The notes under the pieces are model-generated. The model had not been told where the DNA came from. It made no database searches and saw only the letters and a program-made list of their open reading frames with translations. A stretch of DNA of 64,000 bases from JALYXI01 sp963795835 (GTDB lineage: Bacteria > Acidobacteriota > Terriglobia > Bryobacterales > Bryobacteraceae), in assembly GCA_963795835.1 (NCBI GenBank), contig CAWCJC010000006.1, positions 248,001 to 312,000 of the forward strand. Reading direction: 5' to 3'. Shown piece after piece: positions 54,701 through 62,503 of this stretch. The translations under genes and the position numbers were made by a program. The stretch's first letter is position 1; every line of letters starts with the position of its first letter.

Positions 54701-55164
54701 CTTCTTATGGACAGGGGCAAGTAGTGGTGTCGCCGTTCCAGATGGCACGCGTTGTTTCGGCAATCGCCAACGGCGGCACGGTGATGCAGGGCCGCTGGGT
54801 GATGGACGACAGCAACACACGCACGCGCGAGCCGGTTCGCCTGTTCCCCCCCGCCGAAGCCGCTCGATTGGGGCGTTACATGCGCGAGGTGGTAACGGCA
54901 GGCACCGGCAAAATGCTGGGAGCTTCGCCTGTCCCCATCGCGGGCAAGACAGGAACGGCGGAGTTAGCAGGCGCGGCGTCGCACGCGTGGTTTGTGGGTT
55001 TTGCTCCCTATGACACGGCACCGAAAGCCAAGCGCATCGCCTTCGCGGTGCTGGTGGAAAATGGTCAATATGGCGGTACGGCGTCGGCGCCCATCGCGGG
55101 AGAAGTGGTGCTGGCCGCGCGCGACCTTGGCTTGATCACAGAAAGAACCGGAGAGAAGAAATGA
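51784..55164 (+). CDS. RodA/FtsW (SEDS) glycosyltransferase fused to class B penicillin-binding protein
   Basis: About 1126 residues from a GTG at 51784 that overlaps the true kinase stop (GTGA). A first helix (about 21-43) and a periplasmic stretch precede a SEDS polytopic domain (about 185-590): LLKDLGPALVIGCLFLALYS, GGALGSGVGLGTPEF and GHTDLIVAALGEEWGFVG, where D471 aligns with the catalytic aspartate region of RodA. From about 630 the PBP follows: GEIFDRNGLPLASSNW, VRMSIDARLQMRASAILEQH, SxxK in PPGSSFKLVTA (S863, K866), SxN in VVSCNAYFAQLG (S928), and KTG in AGKTGTAEL (K1055). The protein would polymerise and cross-link peptidoglycan in one chain. It overlaps the last FHA gene by 4 bases. 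Confidence 0.9.
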   Translation: MTTTRQSAAARAGERKRNTPPLTFRLRELLFLLVSTAVVCAGLWLVWQSKSRVFDDYQKGLAAGRIADLHQMKSQQQLLPFLTSVAGPEDRDFVARRIFAAHARQFANAGAIGNMRVTEREISAHARLETFPKRIAEAEAREAHRKPRWFGQQARAATVSLLTPEEVRSFKQSVVVRTPEEYRNRFLLWCALTILSFYAVHLFWRIRGFSGDQTMLPALHLLSGAGLILMISLRDPLRDTLMFQDFAEGLVLGVVLLAALSVVDFEREFRGLSYVWLGLSILLAIALALFGSGPGESDAKVNLGFFQPVEVIRIMLVFFLAGYFARNWDALRDLKQQRGPLRALSLPRLQYLLPVVIGVLAALAMFFLLKDLGPALVIGCLFLALYSVARNRFGLALAGLCAIVLVFWGAHAMGYPETVTQRIDMRSSPWDNHVHGGDQLAHSLWALSSGGALGSGVGLGTPEFIPAGHTDLIVAALGEEWGFVGVFGVYLLYGILLYRSLRIALRAPGAYSVFLVVGLAAVTALQILLITGGILGIIPLSGVVSPFLSYGRSSMAANFALFGIILAVSGRLHANQAPRFGRPVRILGIAVGVCFCVVMARAAQVQIVQADELAARAALVVQSSGPRQYQYNPRLTLIARQLQKGEIFDRNGLPLASSNWAALQSHAAQYASLGVPLESAPPANRRRFYPLGPKMFYLLGDVVSRRKQGASNTAFQERASRVRLQGFDDYADLEVSKDEKTGREVRRIKYDYRDLLPLLRHGNEPDNPEVKDMRERTRDVRMSIDARLQMRASAILEQHLHKLGKDKGSLVVMDPDTGDLLAAVSYPWPAPAEFTALQAEPAQDVDDAQLQDRARYGLYPPGSSFKLVTAISALRKDPGLAQQRYGCIRLPDGRTGNFVGQSKRPIRDDIQDREPHGSVDMERGIVVSCNAYFAQLGAYKVGARGLFDTAALFGIQTASPNKWEELRKALPQASYGQGQVVVSPFQMARVVSAIANGGTVMQGRWVMDDSNTRTREPVRLFPPAEAARLGRYMREVVTAGTGKMLGASPVPIAGKTGTAELAGAASHAWFVGFAPYDTAPKAKRIAFAVLVENGQYGGTASAPIAGEVVLAARDLGLITERTGEKK

Positions 55165-55955
55165 AATCGCTGGAGCGCGTGGACCGTTGGATCGGCAAGC
55201 ACTTCGAACGTTGGAGCGCCAATCTTGCCGGAGGGGATCACCCGAAAGAGACACTTGAGATCCGGCGCGAGATTCTGACCGCCATCGGCGACAAGGTGGA
55301 AGCGAAAGGCGGCGGTGAGTACGTCTTTCCCTATAGCGAAATCACGGTAAAGCTGTTTGCCCAGGATGCCGACCGGCAAGCTGCTCTGGAAGCCTCCTTC
55401 GCGGATGAGGACGCGCTCCAAAGCAACGTGCGCGACATGCTGCGCGACGCCGGCTGCGCAGCGGACTCGGTGACGGTCAAAGTGGAAGCCGTCGTGGAGC
55501 CGGACTTGCAGCCGGACGCGCAGCCTTTCCAGCTCACCTTCAAGCGTCTTGAAAAGCCTGCGAAGGGTTTGTCCGTGACGCCCGCCAAGGTTCGTCCGGC
55601 GGCCTGGCTTTACGTGGTGAAGGGCAGCGCGGAACGTCCGGAATACTTCATCGGCAAGGATGTGTTTTACGTGGGGCGGCTGAAAGAGGTAAGCGCCAAG
55701 CTGGGCGGCCTGCGGCGGCGCAACGACGTCGCCTTCGACGATGCGGAAACCAGCGTTAGCCGGGAACATGCGCATATCCACTTCGAAGAGGGCAAGTTTC
55801 GCCTGTTCCACGATTCCGGCGAGGCCGGTACGCGGATCTTTCGCGATGGGCACGCCGTGGCTCTTCCCGCCACCGGTACGCGCGGCACACAACTTCGCAG
55901 CGGCGATGAGATTCACCTGGGCGACGCGCGCCTGCGCTTCGAAGTGGGAGAGTAA
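55161..55955 (+). CDS. FhaA-like protein (DUF3662-like N-terminus plus FHA domain)
   Basis: 264 residues. Residues about 1-115 resemble the N-terminal domain of mycobacterial FhaA (REILTAIGDKVEAKGGGEYV, FPYSEITVKLFAQDADRQAA). Residues about 160-264 form an FHA domain (VFYVGRLKEV, TSVSREHAHIHFEEGKFRLF, then the GTRIFRDG turn). In mycobacteria FhaA binds phosphorylated partners at the growing cell wall, including MviN. The ATG overlaps the RodA-PBP stop (ATGA), fixing the start. It is the last gene of the plus-strand block; the stop abuts the convergent galT-like gene. Confidence 0.83.
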   Translation: MKSLERVDRWIGKHFERWSANLAGGDHPKETLEIRREILTAIGDKVEAKGGGEYVFPYSEITVKLFAQDADRQAALEASFADEDALQSNVRDMLRDAGCAADSVTVKVEAVVEPDLQPDAQPFQLTFKRLEKPAKGLSVTPAKVRPAAWLYVVKGSAERPEYFIGKDVFYVGRLKEVSAKLGGLRRRNDVAFDDAETSVSREHAHIHFEEGKFRLFHDSGEAGTRIFRDGHAVALPATGTRGTQLRSGDEIHLGDARLRFEVGE

Positions 55956-56934
55956 TTAGGCGCTTCGCAGGAAGCCGGCGGCTTCTTCGGGCGGCGTGGG
56001 GTTGATATAGAAACCTGTTCCCCACTCAAAGCCCGCCACCTTCGTCAGCTTCGGAATCACCTCGATATGCCAGTGGTAGTGGGCCATTGCTTTCTCCTGC
56101 ACGGGGGCGGTATGGATCACGAAGTTGTAGGCCACGTTCTCCAGAACCTTGTGCATCTTGCGCAAGGTACTGCCTAACGCGCGGGCAAGATCCCGCACCT
56201 CGCCCGGGTCGATCGATTCGAAATGCGATTCGTGCCGCTTCGGCAGAATCCAGGTCTCGAAAGGAAAGCGCGCTGCGTAGGGTTCAAGCACGATGAACTT
56301 GTCGGAATCCGTCACCACCCGGACTTTGCTCTTCTCTTCCTGACGGATTACGTCGCAGAAGATACAGCGCTCCTTGAACTGATAGTAGTGGGAGGCGCCG
56401 TCCAGCTCTTCCATCACGCGCTTCGGGACCACGGGCAATGCGATCAACTGCGAATGCGCGTGTTCCAGAGTCGCGCCGGCGGCCTCGCCGTGGTTCTTGA
56501 ACAGCAGCACGTACCGCAGGCGGCGGTCGTTCTTGAGATCGTTCACCCGGCTGCGCCAGGCCCAGATCACGGCTTCCATCTGTGCCTGCGGCATGTCGGC
56601 CAGCGTCTCCGTATGCCGGGGCGTTTCGACGATCACTTCATGCGCGCCTAAGCCATTCATCTTGTCGTAAAGGCCCTCGGCATCCCGGCCGGTATCGCCT
56701 TCGATTTCGAGCACCGGGAACTTATTCGGCACCACGCGCACGTGCCAGCCGCTCGCCATCGCGAGCGGCATACACTTCCGGCTGGGTCTTCGATTCATTC
56801 CCTGGACAGAAGGGACAGAAGCGGTCCGTGAAAGGCGCGGGATGCTCGCGGCTGAAGTCGGAGGGACGGCGCGCGCGGTCCGTGGCGATGATTACCCATC
56901 GTTCGGTGACGGGGTCTTTTCGAAGCTCGGGCAT
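55956..56934 (-). CDS. galT: Galactose-1-phosphate uridylyltransferase-like protein, frameshifted
   Basis: About 325 residues in total. The first frame, from ATG at 56934, has LRKDPVTERWVIIATDRARR and the zinc motif FCPFCPGNES; it stops at 56722. The second frame continues SGWHVRVVPNKFPVLEIEGD, TLEHAHSQLIALPVVPKR (active-site His region, HAH instead of the classic HPH) and HYHWHIEVIPKLTKVAGFEW, ending at 55956. Removing one G at about 56752-56760 joins them. The HAHSQ form also occurs in related nucleotidyl transferases acting on other sugar phosphates, so galactose specificity is probable, not certain. It is 3 bases downstream of rmlD. Confidence 0.8.
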
Positions 56935-56937
56935 CTG

Positions 56938-57822
56938 CTATTTCGCCTCCGCCAGCAAGTCCGCGCGACGGCGAAGGTAGTCGCTGATCGCGTCGGCCAA
57001 GGGTGGCATGGGCGGGATTCCGGTCTCTTCCAGGCGCTTGTTCGCCAGGGCCGAGTACTTGGGACGCCGCGCCACGGTCCGGTATTCGCGTTCGTTCGTG
57101 GGCTGCAGCTCCGGCTTCAAGCCGGCCTTCTCAAAGATCAGGGCGGCATAGTTGAACCAGGAGATGGCGGTGCCGCCCCCCAAGTGGAACAAACCGCTTT
57201 GGTTGCGCTCCACAAGATCGATACTCTTCTCAGCCAGCCAGGGCGCGTACGTGGGCGAGGCTACATGATCTTCCACCACGCGAATGGGCTGACCGCTTTT
57301 GGCAAGACGCAGCATCACTTCCAGAAAATTCCCGCGATTGGTTCGCAGCCCCTGAGGGCCGAATACGCCGGAGGTTCGAAGGACAAGAGCGCGGTCTAAA
57401 TAGGCTTGCGCGTAAAGCTCGCCCGCCAGCTTTGAGACGGCGTAGGCACCCGTGGGATGCGTGGCGTCGGTTTCTTCATAAGGACGGCCCAGGGTTCCAT
57501 CAAAGACGTAGTCGGTGGAGAAGTGCACCAGGCACGCATCGGCCTGACGGCAGGCGAGTGCCAGATTCCGGACTCCCAAAGCGTTTGCCTGGAATGCGGT
57601 GGTGGGCTCACGTTCAGCCACATCCACCTGGTTATACGCAGCTGCGTTGAAGACAACGGCGGGGTCAAATTCCGCTACCGCTTTTTCGGCCAGGGCGGGA
57701 TCGGTGATGTCCAAGGCCACCCGTTCGTACCCTTTGACTTCATACCCCCGCAACCCCAAATCTCGTACCAGTTCCTGGCCTAACTGGCCGGAACTGCCGA
57801 ACACCATCGCCCTTTTGGACAT
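56938..57822 (-). CDS. rmlD: dTDP-4-dehydrorhamnose reductase
   Basis: 294 residues of the extended short-chain dehydrogenase family. Features are the NADPH motif MVFGSSGQLGQELVRDLGLR, FNAAAYNQVDVAEREP, VHFSTDYVFDGTLGRPYEE, the YxxxK pair in GAYAVSKLAGELYAQAY and VLRTSGVFGPQGLRTNRGNF. It makes dTDP-L-rhamnose for envelope polysaccharide. Only the last step of the pathway is present here; rmlA, B and C are elsewhere. Together with galT it forms a small nucleotide-sugar operon on the minus strand. Confidence 0.9.
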   Translation of the reverse strand: MSKRAMVFGSSGQLGQELVRDLGLRGYEVKGYERVALDITDPALAEKAVAEFDPAVVFNAAAYNQVDVAEREPTTAFQANALGVRNLALACRQADACLVHFSTDYVFDGTLGRPYEETDATHPTGAYAVSKLAGELYAQAYLDRALVLRTSGVFGPQGLRTNRGNFLEVMLRLAKSGQPIRVVEDHVASPTYAPWLAEKSIDLVERNQSGLFHLGGGTAISWFNYAALIFEKAGLKPELQPTNEREYRTVARRPKYSALANKRLEETGIPPMPPLADAISDYLRRRADLLAEAK

Positions 57823-57849
57823 TCTCTTCAGAATAGCGAACCGGCTAGA

Positions 57850-58143
57850 CTATTCGAAGCGCGCAGCGAGTTTCAGCAGCTCCGGCAGATTGCGCAGAAG
57901 GTGTTCGATGCGCAGCGTGGCCCGCCACCGGCCGGCTTCCCTCCGGCAAGTCAGGACGGTCGCAAGCCACAGAAGCTCCGGAGTCTCCAACTTCACGGGG
58001 CTGCCCAGAATAATCTGGTGAGCAGAAAGGAAGCTGGCGTTTCCCGCATTGTCATACTCCAGAACCGTCTCGAAGTGAAAAGGCTTTTCACCCAGCAGAG
58101 TAGCCGCAACGTTCAACCCAACAGCTTCAGTCATGGTAGTCAC
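57850..58143 (-). CDS. PilZ-like small protein
   Basis: 97 residues from a GTG at 58143 that overlaps the upstream gene's stop; an ATG at 58134 is an alternative. The order of features fits a minimal PilZ fold as found in many acidobacterial proteins: SAHQIILGSPVKLETPELLW, then TVLTCRREAGRWRATLRIEH and a terminal helix LLRNLPELLKLAARF. The canonical c-di-GMP-binding RxxxR and D/NxSxxG motifs are absent, so nucleotide binding is doubtful. It is coupled to the zinc-ribbon gene. Confidence 0.55.
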   Translation of the reverse strand: MTTMTEAVGLNVAATLLGEKPFHFETVLEYDNAGNASFLSAHQIILGSPVKLETPELLWLATVLTCRREAGRWRATLRIEHLLRNLPELLKLAARFE

Positions 58144-58601
58144 CAGCCATGGCTCCCGACCAACCAGATGACAGCGCCGGAAAATAAGGCGATCACGAGC
58201 GCAAACCAGAGAGTGGCAAGCGAAACCCTCCGCTTGGCACGTGGCCGTGGCTGAGGACTTACCGTGCTTGAAAACCGCGTCAGGGCCGTGGCCGGCTGGG
58301 GAGCCGGCAGGCTGCGCAGGGCACGAACCACCTGAGCGCGCCCTTCGCGATCGGCGATAAAAACCGTCCCTGAATCCGGCCCGCTCGTTGAGGACTCCAG
58401 CATTTGACGCATGGGTTCGGGGACTTCCTCGAGCGACCTGTAAAACTTTGGTTCCCCTTCACCCGCCGCGATCAGAATAGCAGAGGTTCGCACCACCCCC
58501 GAGACTTCGAATGTGCCCACGGCCTCATGTCCACAGCCACAGTGCGGACACGAATCCCAGTGATCGGGATCGTAGTCAATCTGACATTCAGGGCAGGTCA
58601 T
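58140..58601 (-). CDS. Zinc-ribbon protein with C-terminal membrane anchor
   Basis: 153 residues. Two CxxC pairs at the start, TCPECQIDYDPDHWDSCPHC, form a zinc ribbon. A middle segment of unknown role follows (FYRSLEEVPEPMRQMLESS), then a Pro/Arg-rich linker and a C-terminal helix (TLWFALVIALFSGAVIWLVG). It would face the cytoplasm as a tail-anchored protein. No function can be assigned. It is translationally coupled to the PilZ-like gene and starts 3 bases from the LysR stop. Confidence 0.6.
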   Translation of the reverse strand: MTCPECQIDYDPDHWDSCPHCGCGHEAVGTFEVSGVVRTSAILIAAGEGEPKFYRSLEEVPEPMRQMLESSTSGPDSGTVFIADREGRAQVVRALRSLPAPQPATALTRFSSTVSPQPRPRAKRRVSLATLWFALVIALFSGAVIWLVGSHGW

Positions 58602-58604
58602 GAG

Positions 58605-59528
58605 TTAGCGATTCCCGATCAATGCCGCATCGGCATTAACGCTTGGATTGCCGAAGTGCTCCAGCGTGACGTGAATGAAGCCCAGCGCCGCCTTCGAAAG
58701 CGCTTTGTCTTTGCGGTAGATTAAGCCGAGCTTGCGGATCATCGGCTCCGGCGCAAGCGCAAGCGCCCGAATCTTGCCGGCGGCAATCTCCTCACGGCAA
58801 TTCGAAACCGCCAGAAAGGAAATTCCCAATCCGGCAATAACGAAACGCTTCATCATCTCCGTGGAATCGAGCTCCATCGAGACATTCATATTGTCTTCCA
58901 CCGCATCGAACCATTTGTCCAGGCGCGACCGGGTGGTTCCGGACTTCGGAAGGAGCAAGGGAAAATCGGCCGCCTGTTTCGCGGTGAGGGAGGAAGCTTT
59001 GCTCAAAGGATGGTCAGCGGGCATAATGCAGCGGATCTCGTCTTTGTAAATGTCCACCACTTGCACACGCTTTTCGGGAATTGGCAATTGCGTAAGACCG
59101 AAATCGGCGACGTTCTCCATCACGCCTTCCACCACACGCCCGCCAAAGGAACGGTTCACCTGGAGCTGCACGGCGGGAAACTGCTTCTTATACTCCGAGA
59201 ACACTTGCGGCAGCACATAAATACAAGTGGCTTCATTCGCGGCAATTACAAGTTCTCCGCGCGGCACCAGCTCCAGTTCGTGGAGCGAATCCTGAGCGCG
59301 ACGGCGCAGTTCCAGAATCTGCTCGGCATACTCCGAGAAGATCTTACCCGCGGTTGTGAGGGAGATGCGGCTGCCGAAGCGTTCGAACAGGTCCGTCTTG
59401 AGTTCCTGCTCTAATTGGCGGACTTGCGCGCTAATCGCGGGTTGTGTCCGGAAGCAAGTCTGGGCGGCTTTAGAAAAGCTCTTCAGCCGGACGATTTCGA
59501 GGAATGTATGTAATTGGTCGAAATCCAT
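58605..59528 (-). CDS. LysR-family transcriptional regulator
   Basis: About 307 residues from ATG at 59528 (MDFDQLHTFLEIVRLKSFSK); upstream codons have no family similarity. The N-terminal winged helix includes SFSKAAQTCFRTQPAISAQV and RQLEQELKTDLFERFGSRI. The effector domain (about 90-300) has GELVIAANEATCIYVLPQVF and GLGISFLAVSNCREEIAAG, related to the CysB/CbbR-type group. Its ligand is unknown. It is divergent from the TIGR03790 gene with about 40 bases between starts, and the usual autoregulation would place its operator there. Confidence 0.88.
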   Translation of the reverse strand: MDFDQLHTFLEIVRLKSFSKAAQTCFRTQPAISAQVRQLEQELKTDLFERFGSRISLTTAGKIFSEYAEQILELRRRAQDSLHELELVPRGELVIAANEATCIYVLPQVFSEYKKQFPAVQLQVNRSFGGRVVEGVMENVADFGLTQLPIPEKRVQVVDIYKDEIRCIMPADHPLSKASSLTAKQAADFPLLLPKSGTTRSRLDKWFDAVEDNMNVSMELDSTEMMKRFVIAGLGISFLAVSNCREEIAAGKIRALALAPEPMIRKLGLIYRKDKALSKAALGFIHVTLEHFGNPSVNADAALIGNR

Positions 59529-59569
59529 CGCCGCCGTGCCGATCCACAGGTTAGGGGTATTGTAGCAGT

Positions 59570-60674
59570 ATGCATATTCCCGGCAAGCTGGCGCGCCTGG
59601 GCAATTATGGCAGTACTGCCGCTGATGGCCGCCCACACAGGTGCGGACGTGCTGCTGGTGGTGAATCAACAGTCATTGGTAAGCCGGCGCATCGGCGATT
59701 ATTACGCAAAAAAGCGTGAGGTTCCGCTTACCCAGATATGCAAGTTGAACATGGCGGCGGACGAACAAATCTCCCGGGCCTCCTATGAACAAAACGTCGA
59801 GGGACCGATTGCGGCTTTCCTGAAGAAAAACGGACTCTCCGAGAAAATTTTGTATATCGTGACCACGCTGGGCGTGCCGCTGAAAATCGCGGGCGAAAAT
59901 GGGCTTGGTGAATTGCAATCGGACGCCGCATCTGTGGATTCCGAACTCGCCGCGCTCTACGCACGGAAACATGGAACCGCCATGCCGGCGAAAGGAGCCA
60001 TCAATAACCCCTTTTTCCGGCAGTTGACCGAGCCGTTCAGCCACCCGAAATTCCCGATTTACCTGGTGACGCGCCTGGCCGGTTACAACTTTGGAGACGT
60101 GCAGGGTTTAATCGACCGCTCTCTTGCGGCAAAGGACAAAGGCATGTTCGTCTTCGACGTTCGCGCCGATAACAACTCCGGCGGCAACGACTGGCTGCGC
60201 GCCGCTGCCCGGTCACTGCCCAAAGAACGCGTCCTGATCGAGGACACCGCAAAAGTGCTTTATGACCAGAAGAACGTGATCGGTTATGCGTCCTGGGGAT
60301 CGAACGACCCGGACCGCCACAAGCGCGACCTGGGGTTTGAGTGGCTGCCCGGAGCGATCTCTGACGAGTATGTCTCCACCAACGCGCGCACTTTTGCGCA
60401 GCCGCCGGATAGCTGGAACATCGGGACCTGGAAAGATACATCCACCTGGTTCGCCGGATCGCCGCAAACCATGACTGCGGATATGGTCCAGGGCGGCGTA
60501 ACAGGTGCTTCCGGGCACGTCTACGAGCCTTTTCTGGAACTGATTGCCCGGCCCGACTTTCTTTTTCCCGCTTACTACTCCGGGCGGACCTTGGGAGAAA
60601 GTTACTACATTGCGATGCCCGCAATCAGTTGGATGAATGTGGTGATCGGAGACCCGCTCTGCCGGATCCGGTGA
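59570..60674 (+). CDS. TIGR03790-family exported protein, probable frameshift in the signal peptide
   Basis: About 367 residues. The body (DVLLVVNQQSLVSRRIGDYY, YIVTTLGVPLKIAGENG, YLVTRLAGYNFGDVQGLID, GYASWGSNDPDRHKRD and the end SWMNVVIGDPLCRIR) has the pattern of TIGR03790, a family of unknown function. In the body frame the first ATG is at 59607 and leaves a very short leader. An ATG at 59570 in the preceding frame, joined by dropping one G of GGG at 59599-59601, gives a good signal peptide (MHIPGKLARLAIMAVLPLMA). This explains the gap to the LysR gene. The stop overlaps the biotin carboxylase start (GTGA). Confidence 0.75.
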
Positions 60675-62104
60675 AGTTTTCAAAGGTGCTGATCGCCAAC
60701 CGGGGCGAAATTGCCGTGCGGATCGGGCGCACGCTTCGGGAAATGAATATCGGGTGCGTCGCCGTCTATGCGGGTGCGGATAAGACCGCTCTGCATGTCC
60801 GCAAGGCGGACTGGGCTGTGGAAGTGCCCCGATACCTGGACGGGCCCGCGCTGATCGAGGCCGCCAGGGCGGCCGGGGCGGAGGCGATCCACCCGGGCTA
60901 TGGATTTCTGAGCGAGAACGCCGCGTTTGCGGAGTTGTGTGAGGAATCGGGGCTGGTATTCATCGGGCCGCCTTCAAGTGCGATTCGGCAGATGGGCTCT
61001 AAGACCGGCGCGCGCGTGGTGGCTATGGAAGCGGGCGCACCGGTGGTCCCTGGCACGCGGGAGGGCCTGGTTGACCCTGCCGAGGCACTTCGTTTCGCAC
61101 GCGATGCGGGCTACCCCGTGATGCTGAAAGCGGTGGCGGGCGGAGGCGGCAAAGGCATGCGGCGGGTGGACCGGGAAGCCGACCTGGAGAGTTCGTTTCG
61201 CAATGCCTCAAGCGAAGCCGGGCGTGCCTTCGGCGATCCGTCGGTTTACGTCGAAAAGCTGATCGAGCATCCCCGGCATATCGAAATTCAGCTGCTGGGG
61301 GACCAGCACGGCAACATGGTGCACCTGGGCGAGCGCGAATGCTCCATTCAGCGGCGGCATCAGAAGGTGATTGAGGAGTGCCCTTCGCCCTTGGTGGCCG
61401 CGCATCCGGAGCTGCGTGAAGCCATGGGGCAAGCTGCCATCCGGGTGGCGCAGCGCGCCGGCTACACGAACGCCGGCACAGTGGAGTTTCTGGTGGACGC
61501 CGACCGCAAGTTTTACTTTCTGGAGATGAACACGCGTCTGCAGGTGGAGCATCCCGTGACAGAACTGGTGACTGGCCTGGATCTGGTTCGTTTACAAGTG
61601 GAAATCGCGCAAGGGGCCAGGCTGCCTTTCAAGCAGGAGGCGGTGCGCTGGACCGGGGCGGCAGTGGAATGCCGCATTTACGCGGAAGATCCCGAAAATC
61701 AGTTCTTCCCGTCCCCTGGCAAGATCACGTCGCTCGCGGAGCCGGCCGGTCCGGGGATCAGGCTCGATTCCGGCGTCTATCCCGGATGGACGGTGCCCAT
61801 TGATTACGACCCCATGCTGGCGAAACTCGCGGTGTGGGCAGAGACGCGCGAGTTTGCGATCGCCCGAAGTTTGCGCGCAATCGGCGAGTACCACGTGGGC
61901 GGAATTGCGACCAACCTGGCTTTCTTCCGCGACCTTTTGCAAGACCCTGAGTTCCGGGCGGGAAATCTGGAAACGGGCTTTCTCGATGGCTTCTTTCAGC
62001 GCAGGCCAAAGCCGGCGGCCCCGGACGAGGCGCTCGCGGCTGAGTTCAAACAATCCAAAGCGTTCGTGCCTGCGCCGGTGATGAGGCGTTCCCGATGGCG
62101 GTAG
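60671..62104 (+). CDS. Biotin carboxylase subunit of an acyl-CoA carboxylase
   Basis: 477 residues from GTG at 60671, embedded in the preceding stop. It carboxylates biotin using ATP and bicarbonate. Motifs are KVLIANRGEIAVRIGRTLRE, HPGYGFLSENAAFAELCEES, the ATP-grasp loop AVAGGGGKGMRRVD, CSIQRRHQKVIEECPSP and MNTRLQVEHPVTELVTGLDL. It resembles the N-terminal two-thirds of acetyl/propionyl-CoA carboxylase alpha chains. The biotin-carrier part is encoded separately by the overlapping next gene. The carboxyltransferase subunit is not in the window, so the acyl-CoA substrate is undetermined. Confidence 0.9.
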   Translation: MKFSKVLIANRGEIAVRIGRTLREMNIGCVAVYAGADKTALHVRKADWAVEVPRYLDGPALIEAARAAGAEAIHPGYGFLSENAAFAELCEESGLVFIGPPSSAIRQMGSKTGARVVAMEAGAPVVPGTREGLVDPAEALRFARDAGYPVMLKAVAGGGGKGMRRVDREADLESSFRNASSEAGRAFGDPSVYVEKLIEHPRHIEIQLLGDQHGNMVHLGERECSIQRRHQKVIEECPSPLVAAHPELREAMGQAAIRVAQRAGYTNAGTVEFLVDADRKFYFLEMNTRLQVEHPVTELVTGLDLVRLQVEIAQGARLPFKQEAVRWTGAAVECRIYAEDPENQFFPSPGKITSLAEPAGPGIRLDSGVYPGWTVPIDYDPMLAKLAVWAETREFAIARSLRAIGEYHVGGIATNLAFFRDLLQDPEFRAGNLETGFLDGFFQRRPKPAAPDEALAAEFKQSKAFVPAPVMRRSRWR

Positions 62105-62484
62105 AACGGATCGAAGTCGAGCCGGCAGTCTTCCTCGTGCTGAACGAAGGCAAAGTGCAGGAGGCCAGGCTTGACGGCGACACGGTTACCATCGCGGGAG
62201 TGCGTTACCAGATTGCAGCGATCGACCCGCGTAAGTGGAATCCCGCGGCATCAGGGGGACAAGCGTCCGGACGCGCTTCGATCAAGGCTCCGATGCCCGG
62301 CAAAGTAGTGCGGGTCTTGGTGCAGCAAGGCGACCCCGTGGAAGCCGGACAAGGCGTGATCGTTGTGGAAGCGATGAAGATGCAAAATGAGCTGAAGTCC
62401 TCACGGGCGGGGGTGGTGGCCGAAGTTCATGTGAAAGAAAACGATACAGTGGAAGCCGGCACATTGCTGGTGACGGTGGAGTAG
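62095..62484 (+). CDS. Biotin carboxyl carrier protein of the acyl-CoA carboxylase
   Basis: 129 residues. The C-terminal biotinyl domain (about 62-129) has APMPGKVVRVLVQQGDPVEA and the biotinylation motif VVEAMKMQNEL (K95). Residues 1-50 (VFLVLNEGKVQEARLDGDTV) look like the remains of the linker domain that joins carboxylase and carrier in fused alpha chains. The ATG at 62095 overlaps the biotin carboxylase stop by 10 bases. The two would be co-translated as partners. Confidence 0.9.
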   Translation: MAVERIEVEPAVFLVLNEGKVQEARLDGDTVTIAGVRYQIAAIDPRKWNPAASGGQASGRASIKAPMPGKVVRVLVQQGDPVEAGQGVIVVEAMKMQNELKSSRAGVVAEVHVKENDTVEAGTLLVTVE

Positions 62485-62503
62485 CGCTGGGTATACTAGT
62501 CTC

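Noticed and set aside
50008..55164. Kinase-RodA-PBP triple fusion as one protein
   Set aside because: The kinase C-terminus and stop are in the neighbouring frame, and a GTG start for RodA-PBP overlaps that stop. The join is produced by one extra base.
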